Below are positions 21,054 through 31,520 of a DNA stretch of 64,000 bases, in pieces (within the stretch, counting starts at the first letter, position 1; every line of letters starts with the position of its first letter). The stretch spans positions 46,933 through 110,932 of the forward strand of contig JBAMJV010003005.1 in NCBI GenBank assembly GCA_037951105.1, in the 5' to 3' direction. The notes under the pieces were generated by a model. It was not told where the DNA came from, searched no databases, and worked only from the letters and a program-made list of their open reading frames with translations. Source of the DNA: Echinarachnius parma. Lineage: Eukaryota > Echinodermata > Echinoidea > Clypeasteroida > Echinarachniidae. The translations under genes were made by a program, and so were the position numbers.

Positions 21054-21835
21054 CTAGTCTACACTAAAAGCCCACTGATGCCCATTGTTACTTGAACTTC
21101 GCTTCCAGCCATCCACCTAGCTGCAAACGCTCCATCACTTTCGCGCAACTCACCAGGCTTCGCCAACTTTGCAGTGTTGATGACAACTTCCGTGTGCGAT
21201 CTGAGGAAATGACAAACTTCTTTCACCGGAGGGGGTATCCTGAAAATATCATCAAGAAAGCAAGCAGAAAAGTGATCGGCACCAGCAGGCAAATGACATT
21301 GAGACTGAAGGCTGCGCAAAAACGTTACCAACACGACGGAGCTGGAGGGGCCTTCCTCATCATGGCGAGTATTCTACCAGTGTGATCTACGCCATCCGCT
21401 GCAAGAGATGCTTCAAGACTACGTGGGTGAAACCAAAAGACGACTGGCTGATAGGACTACAGAGCACCTCGGATCAATCCGGCTCAACTTGGACGGATTC
21501 CCGGTCACCCAGCATTTTAACGCTGCTGGCCATAGCATCAGCGACTTTAAAATATCGGGACTTGTGGCCGGTTTCAGGACGGATGGCGAGAGGAAAAAGA
21601 AAGAGGAGAACATGATCTTCCGCCTGGGGTGCATCCAACCAAATGGGACTGAATGTCACATTCTTCCCCCCCCCCCCCCCTCTCTCCTATGTCCCTCTCA
21701 TTTACAATTAGGCATCCTTGGAGATACCTTTTGTTCTCTTTGATGCATGATTATGAATTAAAATTAGTCAGTTTGACAAAAGCCTATGGCCGAAATATTT
21801 TATTAACTTTTGTTGTTTTCTTACGTATATGTTGA
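21054..21835 (+). pseudogene. Penelope-like retroelement: RT tail plus GIY-YIG endonuclease, copy 2
   Basis: The segment opens with an RT thumb-like stretch (SHPPSCKRSITFAQLTRLRQ, LCSVDDNFRVRSEEMTNFFH, RRGYPENIIKKASRKV). It then reads VIYAIRCKRCF, YVGETKRRLADRTTEHLGSI, NAAGHSISDFKISGLVAGFR and ENMIFRLGCIQPNGTE, a near-complete GIY-YIG domain. The linker between RT and nuclease is about 150 codons shorter than in copy 1, so this copy has an internal deletion. The 3' end has poly-C (about 21667-21680) and a degenerate hammerhead-like motif at 21773-21795 (TTGACAA, GCC/GGC hairpin, GAAA). Frameshifts make it inactive. Confidence 0.8.
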
Positions 21836-22430
21836 ATTTCTAAGGAAGAAAGTACATATCTGTAGAAAGAAGGGCAAAAAGCAATCTAAAAACAGAACAA
21901 ATTACTGTTAAGAAATGACGAGTCCATTATCATTACCGTAAACAAGCAAATAAAGGAGGATCTTCATTTTCTTACAAAGAAAACATTAGGATACAAACAC
22001 TAAAATTCTTCTGGAGAATGAAGATGTTAAGGTCATTTCAAAATATTGACTAAGAGTAAGAAGGAAACAGATTATACAATTCATTTTGACTTTAAGACAA
22101 GCCTTTTTTGTATGGACTACCAAAAAGGACTATCAAAGTAATGAAACAAAAAAGGCCATTACAAAAGGCAGAAAGATTACATTGAATGTGTGAAACCAAA
22201 ATATCAGATGAGAATACTTGGTGCAGGGTGCCTGGTTGCCCATTACACAGATTGAGTTATTTTATGGAATTATTGTGAAACTTTTTTTTGAATATACAAA
22301 GATAGTGCTGATTTCCTGAATCACCTTCTATAGGAAATTGAGGATGGTACTATAGTACTTTTTTTTACTAACAATGTCAACATTTTGAATACTAATATTG
22401 ATCATTCTGCTGGATTAGAAGCCATATATC
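21836..22430. other. Spacer
   Basis: AT-rich sequence without recognisable gene or repeat. Confidence 0.4.
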
Positions 22431-22800
22431 TTATTGGTTCCAAATCACAGCAACTTAGGCTTACTTAATTGAAGACCAGTTCTTGGGTCTTCTATTCGGA
22501 TCCCTTACATAGAAACACCAGACCAAGTTTGGTTCAACCTCACCACTCTTGTGTGTGTCCCACTGTGTAGTCCCACATCGCAGCACCTTGGGCTTGTTTG
22601 GAGACCAGTTCCTTCATGGGTCTCCCTGCAGCATCCTCTATGTAGAAACACCCAGCCAAGTTTGGTTTGATATACCACTATTCTCATGTTCTACCACATA
22701 GTCCCATATCACCGTGACTGGCTTGCAGAAGCTGTGCTCCCTAGTCGCCATAAAGCACTGCATCAGAGAACCGATCAAAGACAAAAACATATCATTATCA
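22431..22800. repeat. Tandem repeat of about 130 bp, three degenerate units
   Basis: Landmarks ACCAAGTTTGGTT (22521, 22656), AGACCAGTTC (22471, 22601), GTAGTCCCACAT / ATAGTCCCATAT and TAGAAACACC recur at intervals of about 130 bp. Minus-strand open frames over the units repeat the same peptide motif and are by-products of the repeat. Confidence 0.6.
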
Positions 22801-23206
22801 TTCCACTTGACTTGTACATTCATGATCAAAGTCGACATTGTTCATGTACATGCTATAATTGGGGTTAAAAGTTTTGAGAGTACATTTCTTGGGTCTTTTA
22901 TCCAGATAAATTTCTAACGGCTTTGATTGGCTATTTTGTTGTATCACATGAATTTGCGATAACATTAAAATTGAACTGAAGATACCAATCTTATTTTGTT
23001 GATACATTTACCCAATATTTCTTTAAATATGAATTTCCTTTACTTCAGGTTTATACAAATGATACAAAAGGTTGCATTCATGTTTCTAAGAGTTTTAATT
23101 CTCTGGGTTCTCTCAACATTTAGTCAACTTTTGTTGCTTAATGATGTCTGGATCAAAATTTGTAATGCATTTTATCATCACTGAATACTTACCTGGACTG
23201 GAATGT

Positions 23207-23291
23207 GCAGGCTCGATGATCTGTATACCCTTTCTCTGTGCCCCAATTGGTGGTGACAAGCACAATCTGACAGCCATCCCATTGCAGGTAT
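23207..23291 (-). CDS. Candidate minus-strand exon B1 (unidentified gene)
   Basis: On the minus strand a frame runs NGMAVRLCLSPPIGAQRKGI then IEPAHSSP and meets a GTAAG donor at its end. The neighbouring copy B2 preserves the same frame despite two length differences that are multiples of three (3 and 10 codons). Frame preservation between duplicated copies is the main argument for coding. I do not recognise the protein. No upstream acceptor was fixed with confidence. Confidence 0.3.
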
Positions 23292-23339
23292 TTGCATTGA
23301 GATCAGTTAAAGGAATCTAGTATCATTGTCAAAAACTTA

Positions 23340-24150
23340 CATAGCTACCTCTAGTGGTTCTCACATACCTTGTTGTAAAAAAAACCACTTCATTCCTTTT
23401 AAAGTTTAAGAATTTCAACTTGTAACTGTATAACATAGACTCCAAAGCAGCATGTTATCCGATGCGGATATGAACACAGTGTGAATTGTAAAAGAGTACC
23501 GAATAGAGTATTTTTAGAATTTTTAAATTTGAACTTCATTTTCCGAAATTGTATTATCACTCAATTCTTACCTGGGCTGGAATGTGTAGGCTTGATGCAA
23601 TCATCAAATTTTGTTGATGTCCAAGGGATCTGTATACCCTTTCTCTGTGCCGGTAGTGCCCCTATTGGTGGTGACAAGCACAAGCTGACAGCCATCGCTC
23701 TGCAGGTATTTCAGCTCCCGTGGAATTATGCCATTCAAAAATTGCTAGCTCGATGGTCCTGTTCAAGATCGAGATCAGTTAAAGGTACCATTTGTCAAAA
23801 TTAACAAAACCTTATTTAGTTATCTCTAGTGGTTCTCACATACCTTATTGTAAAAAAATCACTAAATCCCTTTAAAGTTTATATAAGAATTTCAACTTGT
23901 AACTGCAGAACATCTATACTCAACAGCAGCATGTTATCTGATGCGGATATGAACACAGTGTGTCAAAATGAACAAAATCTTATTTAGCTACCTCTAGTGG
24001 TTCTCACGTACCTTGTTGTAAAAAGTCACTATTAATCCTTTAAAGTTTATATAAGAATTCCAACTTGTAACTGTAGAACATCTATACTCAACATCAGCAT
24101 GTTATCTGATGCGGATATGAACACAGTGTGAATTGTAATCGTGAAAAAAA
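23340..24150. repeat. Tandemly repeated block carrying a 35-bp motif
   Basis: CAGCATGTTATCTGATGCGG followed by ATATGAACACAGTGTG ends each of three units near 23447-23483, 23928-23962 and 24096-24130. The units share CTACCTCTAGTGGTTCTCAC and AAGAATTTCAACTTGTAACT. Two diverged inverted versions of the 35-bp motif occur near 35250-35290 and 35600-35645, so it is a dispersed element. Confidence 0.65.
23570..23712 (-). CDS. Candidate minus-strand exon B2, duplicate of B1
   Basis: The minus-strand frame reads AMAVSLCLSPPIGALPAQRK, GIQIPWTSTKFDDCIK and PTHSSP, then a GTAAG donor. It follows an AG after TACCTGC that could be an acceptor. It shares CLSPPIGA, QRKGIQI and (P/A)HSSP with B1 and has extra in-frame segments. 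The two could be alternative exons of one gene or a decayed duplication. Confidence 0.3.
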
Positions 24151-24343
24151 AAAAATTTCACGAGAGACTAAACATTTAAACAAATGATCCTGATCATCGT
24201 GTATGTATTCAAGCTGACATAATGTATGAGAACCAAAGTTGTAGAAATTCATAACTATAATTTGGGTATCAGTTTGTCCTTTTGGATTCTATATTTTATT
24301 CTATTGTGCTCCTATCCCAGCCGTATTACATCATTACACATCT

Positions 24344-24477
24344 GGGGGGTGTTGCATTTTAAAGAGTTGCGATTAATTGCAAGTCAGAAAACACACGCAC
24401 TTGAGCCAATCAGAGTTGTGCATTTGGGCGCATTTTCTGACTTGCGATTAATCGCAACTCTTTATGCAACACCCCCC
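24344..24477. mobile_element. Foldback MITE GGGGGGTGTTGCA...TGCAACACCCCCC
   Basis: The arms of about 50 bp are nearly perfect: GGGGGGTGTTGCATTTTAAA-GAGTTGCGATTAAT against ATTAATCGCAACTC-TTTATGCAACACCCCCC, with CAAGTCAGAAAA / TTTTCTGACTTG inside. The core CCAATCAGAG resembles the 7685-7828 element. No coding capacity. The short TSD cannot be fixed. Confidence 0.8.
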
Positions 24478-24892
24478 GGGATACACATTTTATCAACCTT
24501 TCATCAGTTTGGCTGTATGTAAACGAAGTTACCAGATCCCTTTGATTAAGTTTATTTGTTGCCTTGGATGTCAGTTGCATATTTTGAATTTGCAGAATAG
24601 TTTGATTTGCAAACCCCAAATTGTGATCTTTGAGGTTCATATTCAACACACTCCTGCTATAGTATGTGATGATGTGATCTATGTCTTTTCATTCCTGTTT
24701 GACACGTTTTGAAAGAAAATGTTCTCGTCTTCCTTTTGGCCAATCTAATGTAAATGTTTTTACATCAATTGTATCATACATGATATTGAACATCTTGATG
24801 GATGGATTACTGATTACTCATCAAATGCTTACCGGATAGTAAATAGTGTAATTATAAACAGCGGTGTGCACAGCGCCTGGTTAGGTTTAAAC

Positions 24893-25052
24893 CGGATAGC
24901 AGTCTCCTAGCAACATCTCTTCATCTGCCAGCAGGGTCCTGAGCAGCTTCATGTTATGGCAGACATCAGGGATAGATGACGGAGCTTCTGGGCCTGCCGG
25001 ATGGGGGGAAGATGCACCGTCACAGACAAGTTTAATCATCGTCATGAAGGAC
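24893..25052 (-). CDS. Candidate minus-strand exon A (unidentified gene)
   Basis: A 160-bp minus-strand open segment has a polypyrimidine-CAG acceptor (TTTTTCCTCCAATCCAG) on its 5' side and a GTTTAA donor on the other. It encodes SFMTMIKLVCDGASS, PSSIPDVCHNMKLLRTLLAD and EEMLLGDCYP, a balanced composition that looks like real globular, helical protein. It lies upstream, on the minus strand, of candidates B2 and B1 and could belong to the same gene. I do not recognise the family. Confidence 0.35.
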
Positions 25053-26712
25053 CTGGATTGGAGGAAAAACACTACATAGTACATCATCGAGTGAGATAGA
25101 TAAGTTGTTGTCAATTCAGGATAAAATCAAGTTCTGCACAACATCACATAGTATGCCCCCTCCCCCCCCCCCCCCTAAGATAACACGCTTACCCAGATAC
25201 AGTTAATCTGAAGTCCCCCCCCCCTCCCCCGCTCAGTCACTTCGCTCCCTCACAAAGTGGCACTCAGTCTCAGTCTCACCTCTGGACTTGGAGTTGGACT
25301 TGGAGGATTGATTGGGAACAGCCAAGGCGCTGGCCCCAAGGCTTGGGCTTGGCCTTGACCGGTTCTGGTTTTGGCCTCAAAAATTTTGAAAGTACTTGGT
25401 CTCGGCTTAGAAAATTGTCTACAGACACCCCCCCCCCCCCCCCCAACCAATGCCAATGGTCTTGGTCTCAGCTTCAAAAATTTTCTATGGAAAAAGTCCT
25501 GGGTATGGTAGGACTACTACACATCGGCACTGTTTTTTAATATCGGCACCATCGTAAAAAAAAAAATTGGGCGTGTTGTGACAAATCGTGCATGTAATGA
25601 TGCGTGCTACACAGGCTTAGAAACTGAACTGGTCAAAATTTTGAGGAGAAATAATTCGTAGATCGTCCGCTACGAGTAAATTTGTGAAATGACGCCAACA
25701 TCGCATGAGAAATTTTGACTTGCTTGCATGCCATTGTCAATGACAATGAGTTAAGGGGGTGCCGGTTTTAAAAAACACAGCGATCTCGTGAAGCCAACAA
25801 ATTACGCGCGCGTTCGAAGACGATATCTCAAAATAAAATTATCACTTATAAATCGCAAATCTGATCATCGCAGATGAGAATCTGCACTATTTTCTCAATG
25901 ACAATTGTGTGACTGTGACTTTGTCTCGACTTTGTCTTTGTGAGTACAATTTTAAGAAATTTGTATGTCAGAAATATTTTAGGGTGCCGATGGCGATGTG
26001 GGGGTCTCTCACCCATACTAGGGTCTTTCATTGAAAAATCAAACATCCATTATAACTGTCGTGAATATAAAATTTATAAAGCATTTGGCCATACGCCACT
26101 GGTTGAGCTAACTAGTATGATCAGGCTACCAAATATGGCCCGTGCTATAATATGGCCCCCCTGTACAAGCGCATTAACACAGATAATTTTGCGCAGTGAA
26201 CTTCTTTTGCTTAAAATCTATTGTCCTTTGTGGTTAAGCGCAATAAGACTCATCGCGCAAGCAAAAACCATCTTCTGCGCGCTAAAAGTCAAGTGTGTAC
26301 AAATGAATGGGAAATTTGCTTGCACAGGGGAATAATTGACATCTTTTCAGAATCGGCTCAAATTCGGCAGATTTGTCAAGTTTATACAAATATTTTGTGG
26401 ATAAATGTAATCTTGAAGATTTTAAGAACACTTTGATGGCACTTTTATTGGAAAAAGTTTATCATTTATCAAAGAAAACGGACTTTTAAAAAGGGGGGCC
26501 ATATAACGGCACCCTCTTTCAATGTGATTTTTTTGCGGAGTGAAATGCAAATCGCCATTACGGGATAATTACGATCGCAGTCGGCAAATAAGGTATGACA
26601 TTGTTTTCATCTTCATTTGAAGTTCATTCTTGACGAATTTTGTGGCTTCTTCAAAGATATTTTGTCAGATATCGGTTGTTAAACATTAGGGGGGCCATAT
26701 TCGGACACCGCA
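25053..26712. other. Spacer with poly-C tracts
   Basis: C-runs occur near 25154-25175, 25217-25230 and 25429-25444. No coding region or bounded element is recognised. Confidence 0.4.
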
Positions 26713-27907
26713 TCCCCGGGGGGGGGGCACTCGAATTATTTTTTGACGGGGGTGTGCCGCACGGAAATCTGAAATAGGGGTCGACTTAAGAGCCGACTAC
26801 AAGCACAAAATATAGGGTCTTTGGAGCTTCAAAAATCCTGAAACGGGAGTTAAGGGGACTAAGGAGCAGACTAAAACTACCAAATACGGGCAAAACGATG
26901 AACTTGGAGCTACCAAAGACCTACGGAAACCCTCAAATCAGGTCAAGGAGCTGACTAGAAGAAGAATAATGGACTTAACTACCTAGCCAAGTCATTCCGG
27001 GGGTCTATGGAGCGGCAATTTTTGAAAATTGGGTATCTTTAGAGCGGCAATCGGGTGTGAAAACGGGGTTCTTTTAAGCGGCACATACCCGTCTTACATT
27101 ATATGGACAGGTCTCTTAACTTTGCGCGTATCCCAACTTCGCGGATCATAGGCGAGATACGCACAAATTAGAACACGGACACGGCGACGGAAATTTTCAA
27201 TGTCAACTGAAAGAGCACACATCAATTACTCATCAACCAAAAAATTAGCAAATGAAGAGCAATATTTCTGAAGAAATACTTACTTTTTGTGGTCTTTTTT
27301 TGTAAATCACAACTTTGGTGTTCCAACAAAATTATGGAGGAGGAAGTATCAAGCAAATTAGACGGAAATCGTTCCAGTAGAACATATTTGTTGTCATCGA
27401 AAGGCTGCGCAAAATGCTCCTTTATTCGACCTACCCTTCAAATTTACTTTCGGATCGCGCAATCTCCGTAGATAGCTTGACAACGCTGCGCGTGCTAAGA
27501 TGCTAATGCGCGCAAAATGTTTGCATCATCACACTGCCATTGAAATGCGTGTTACGGTTTGCTACACGGGATACGTGTTAAGTCAATGGCAGGGTGCCCT
27601 ATGTACTATTATGCGCGAAGTATGGAGACTACCGTACTCGGTGAAGAAGCCTTTTGCTGATATGATAATGACATAGTCTGTTACTGTTAGTCATGGAATC
27701 GGGTCATTAACACCACGAATTTTGAGTTTAAATGAAATTGTTCAAGATAAATCGAATCCTCAGAATTTGAGGGGTAATTTATTATTGTTTCATTGAGATT
27801 ACTGTAATTTTCTTGATCCTAAGCCACTTTGAAAAAAATCCTAAATTTTCGTGCGCGAAGTTAGGATAGACACCTTCATACATGAGTGCCCCCCCCCCCC
27901 CCCCCGG
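26713..27907. mobile_element. Putative element with G-tract terminal inverted repeats
   Basis: The left end CCCCGGGGGGGGGCACTCG is mirrored by GAGTGC followed by a C-tract and GGGAC on the right. The interior has repeated phrases (TTTGGAGCTTCAAAAATCC, GAGCGGCAA) near its left end and no convincing open frame. A dispersed non-autonomous element is the simplest reading. Low-complexity ends could also pair by chance. Confidence 0.4.
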
Positions 27908-28163
27908 GACCGCATCGTACTATAGTAGTAAGTTCAGGACGCTCCAGGACCAGGTCCAGAGAGACAGAGTCAGAGTCCAGTCCAGATTTTCCTCATCAGA
28001 AACAAACACAGATTCAGACAATAAGTTAAGAATTATTAAGATATAATAATTATAAAAAGTTTGAGTTTGAGAATTTTAGTTTTACTTACCTGTCCTGAGC
28101 TGAGTGAAACTGAAACTGAAAGTGAAATAAAGTATTTTCAATCTATGTCATGTGACGTCAGAC

Positions 28164-29329
28164 TAGTGCTGTTGACGAGTCCCGGGTACCCGGGTCCCGC
28201 CGAAAAATGTTGAGTCCCGGGCGCAAAAATCGATACTCGATATCCCGAAAAAAAAGCAAAAAGTCCCCTTTTTGAACGCCCGAGTTATCTGCCCACTCTC
28301 ATTTTCTTTTTCCCTCTTAGAACTCCCAAGTTTTCTGCCCACTCTCATTTTCTTTTTCCCTCTTTGAACTCCCGAGTTAGCTGCCCACTCCCATTTTCTT
28401 TTCTGTCCTTTTTGTGTTCATACTCTGTAATAATATGCTAGTTATCATTCAGTTTATTAACTCATGATATGCAATTGTATTAAGCCTTTGTTTGAAACTT
28501 CATATTTGTCTATCGATCTCTTCATTTATGTATGTATACCTATATCGCGCACCGCATGTGCATCGAATGTAACAAGGCACAATTCCACCAGATCCCACAT
28601 ACATGATACATTTACAGGCGCTCAATGCATAGCCCCAAACAACCACTGATCGACTATTCATGCATATTCATGATGTCACAGCCAATCAAAAGGCGACAGC
28701 ACTTGTGTACGTTAGATCGGTGCCTCGCCAGCTAGCCCATACATGTAGTGCGCTGTACCTGATACAGTACCACGCACTGATACACATTAGAGGCGTGGCC
28801 TATTCAGCTACAGCCAATCGAAGCGTAGTAGCATGGAAGCACCGATTGTGCAGTACTAGTACAGTACTACTGCACAATCGGTGCTTCCATGCTACTACGC
28901 TTCGATTGGCTGTAATCGGTGCTTCCATGCTACTACGCTTCGATTGGCTGTAGCTGAATAGGCCACGCCCCCACGTCTACCCAATCGAAGCGTAGTAGCA
29001 TGTATCACAGCATTAGCTAGAGAAGTAAGACTATTAGGAAGCACCGATTGTGTGTGGTCAATGTGTGTTGGTGTGTGCGTGCGCTAGGTATAGAGCTGGA
29101 GCACGTGTTTTTCTTTGGAAATAATTTGTGAGTTGTAAACTGAGAATGGATCGAGGGGCCATCTACCATATATGCGCTGCATTTTTGTCACTTGAATGAA
29201 CATGTTTTCCCAGCGGCATGACATGCCGATAGCGAAATCAACAAATGGATTAATTTCGGGTACCCGGGACTCGCCCGAAAAATTATCGCGAGTCCCGGGT
29301 AGTAAATATACCCGAAATCGACAGCACTA
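28164..29329. mobile_element. Non-autonomous hAT-type transposon, family C, long copy
   Basis: Ends TAGTGCTGTTGACGAG and ATCGACAGCACTA form inverted repeats that fit the hAT terminal rule (YARNG). The 8-bp CGTCAGAC occurs immediately outside both ends (28156-28163 and 29330-29337), the size made by hAT transposases. Subterminal GTACCCGGG/GAGTCCCGGG motifs are shared with the short copy at 48844-49189. The extra length compared with that copy is a central insertion of about 650 bp (roughly 28405-29160) that contains a large palindrome. No transposase frame. Confidence 0.9.
28793..28975. repeat. Near-perfect palindrome nested in the hAT-type element
   Basis: GGCGTGGCCTATTCAGCTAC, AGCCAATCGAAGCGTAGTAG and CATGGAAGCACCGATTGTGC on the left are mirrored exactly on the right of a short CAGTAC/ACTAGT centre. 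The right arm contains an extra tandem copy of about 37 bp (ATCGGTGCTTCCATGCTACT...). A further inverted copy of CAATCGAAGCGTAGTAGCAT follows at 28982. Confidence 0.9.
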
Positions 29330-30660
29330 CGTCAGACTCAAGCTTAATTAAAATATTACAATTTATTCAGTCATGACAGCAACAGAGTTGCAGCTTTGTC
29401 CTTGATTTTGGCTTTGCCATCACACTTCGTCAACCGCGCTATATCTGACAGACTCAGACTCTGACTTTGCCTTTGAGTTTGGCTTTAGTTTGGCTTTGGC
29501 TGATTTTACTTCTTTGCAGGTTTCAATTTCATACCAGAGTTCAAACGCGATTTCCAGTATTTTCGTGCGAAGAAATCAACTAAAAGGCAACGGATAGCAA
29601 ACATATATTCCATACAAAGGGAATACCCATACACACATTTAATTTGATATCCGAGTGATAGTTTTAAATTTATGGTGATAAAATTTACTTTTTAGATCTC
29701 ACCGGCTTTTTTGGATGAGCCACGGGCGGGGATCGTTGCTGTCGTTGCTGCACTGCATTGCACTGTGCATGTGGCGCCGCCGTTGTATTTTTGGTCGGAT
29801 TATGACAAAAATATTTCAGCGTCTCTGACTCTAGTCTATCCTTAGGCTGTGGTTCAATTGACTCTTCTTTTGAAGCACAAAATCCTTTCTGATGTCTAGA
29901 CGTTCTATTTTACCTCATTCTGTCCAAATTGGTTTCTTGCTGGCTTGTTTTTTATTGAAAATTGTTGACTTGAGTTGATGTCGAATTTCGAATAAAATTA
30001 AAAAGTGACTTTCGAATTTCGAACACGATATCGATATCGATCCGAATTGAACTCGATATAATATTCGATCGATATTATCGATCGCGAGCCCGCCCTCTTT
30101 TGTTAAAGGTAATCTTGAGTATTGGTAATTTCCAAAGTGCCCCCCCAAACGGATTTGGTTGATTTCAATTCCATATGAATGAAAGATCATCGAAAAAACA
30201 TGGGAAATAATAATAATTCCCATTCAAATGCTCTAATTGTTGTAAAATTTGCTTTCAAAATTTGTATAAAAGTGATTGACGTCCAGGTATCACTTTTTAG
30301 AGAACGCTAAAACTACATATGATACGGTACTTACCACCAATTCACTCTCCATTATGTGATCCAACTATCGGGTGGATTAAAATTATGATTTTTCCCTCCA
30401 TTCCGCAAAAAATCGCCTCCTCGACTTCTCTCCATGTGTTAGCGCGCGCGACTCCGAACATAATACATTAATATGCGCGGTAACTATTACCGCGCATTAC
30501 AGTCCCGTATTAGGAGGACCTAGAATGCTAGCGCTTCTCTCTAGAGTTAATTTGACACTTGAGTTTGTAACGGCTCTTTTTGAATGATAACACGGGTTTT
30601 TTCTTTGTCGTTTGTAATTTGTATACTTTTCGAGCATGGTGAAGTTATAACTATTTATAG

Positions 30661-31010
30661 GGAGGCGAGTTAGCTCAGTCGGGAGAGCGTGCGGCTCCGA
30701 CGCGAGAGGTACCCGGTTCGATCCCTACCATCGGATATCGGACAATGCGTTTTCCATCACGCAATAAATTCGAGCTAACTCCCGTTGTGTGTTATCGCCC
30801 TCCCCCGCCCGTGCTTCCTTCGCAGGAAAAGGATTCGCGGAAAACACTCCGTCCCTCGGATAGGACGATAAATGGAGGTCCCGTGTATGAGACAGTCACA
30901 CCTCATGTACGCTAAAGAACCTAGTCAACTTCTCGAAAAGAGTAGGGTGTTAACCCGGTTGACTAGTATACCCTGCAAATCACAACCAAAAGAGTAAATA
31001 CTGCAAGAAT
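30661..31010 (+). mobile_element. tRNA-derived SINE
   Basis: The 5' part carries a Pol III A box (GTTAGCTCAGTCGGGAGAG, about 30668-30686) and B box (GGTTCGATCCC, 30715-30725) at tRNA spacing. It is followed by a body with GGATAGGACGATAAATGGAG, CACACCTCATGTACGCTAAA and AGTAGGGTGTTAACCCGG, conserved-looking SINE body sequence. The tRNA-like head does not fold into a complete cloverleaf, so it is not a functional tRNA gene. Confidence 0.65.
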
Positions 31011-31214
31011 CTTCAACATTGAAGGAGGCGGTTTCTGTACGTTATAACCTACCCAGGTGTTTGTACAGTATACTCAATATAGAACTACTCATATAGAACT
31101 AGTTTGTACCGTAATCGTGCAGGTTTTGGTTACTAAAGTTAAGTTTGACCAATACTCAATGTTACCTTTAATTTACGAATATTTAGATCGATCGTGATTG
31201 GTCGAAAGTTGATC

Positions 31215-31257
31215 GAGCAGCGCGCGCGCGCGCACACGTACACGCGCGCGCGCCGCG
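31215..31257. repeat. Alternating CG/CA dinucleotide tract
   Basis: GCGCGCGCGCGCGCACACGT then ACACGCGCGCGCGCC alternates purine and pyrimidine for about 40 bp. It lies about 150 bp upstream of the start codon of the TMEM145-like gene. Such tracts can adopt Z-DNA and stand out in this AT-rich, CpG-poor setting. A promoter role is possible but not shown. Confidence 0.6.
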
Positions 31258-31403
31258 TTTTACAGCAAATGCAATAATATTGACTGCATAAATATGGATA
31301 CGTAAATTCGCACGTTGTGAAATATTAAACAAATCTGCCCATTAAAATTAGATCCTAATTGCGGCTAAATATCTAGTATTTTTCGGATGTCAAGCTCATC
31401 ACA

Positions 31404-31520
31404 ATGATTCATCGGCAAATTGATAAGTGGCTGATGATAATTACAACGTTTATTTTGACCACATTTGTCATCAACGCAGACGGAAAATTGCACCGCGGGC
31501 ACGTCATCGACACCGGAAAG
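31404..31520 (+). CDS. TMEM145-like: TMEM145-like exon 1
   Basis: Encodes 39 residues from ATG: MIHRQIDKWLMIITTFILTT, then FVINADGKLHRGHVIDTGK. A basic-hydrophobic-polar run fits a signal peptide. Donor GTTAGT, phase 0. This ATG is chosen because it places the hydrophobic stretch at the N-terminus and precedes the conserved HRGHV-type start of the mature protein. Confidence 0.8.

Noticed and set aside
22505..22838. Minus-strand frames with NQTW.GVS motifs
   Set aside because: The motif repeats with the 130-bp tandem unit and stops occur in each unit; no splice-supported exon.
30661..30735. Functional tRNA gene
   Set aside because: The tRNA-like head lacks a full cloverleaf and is followed by a SINE body.
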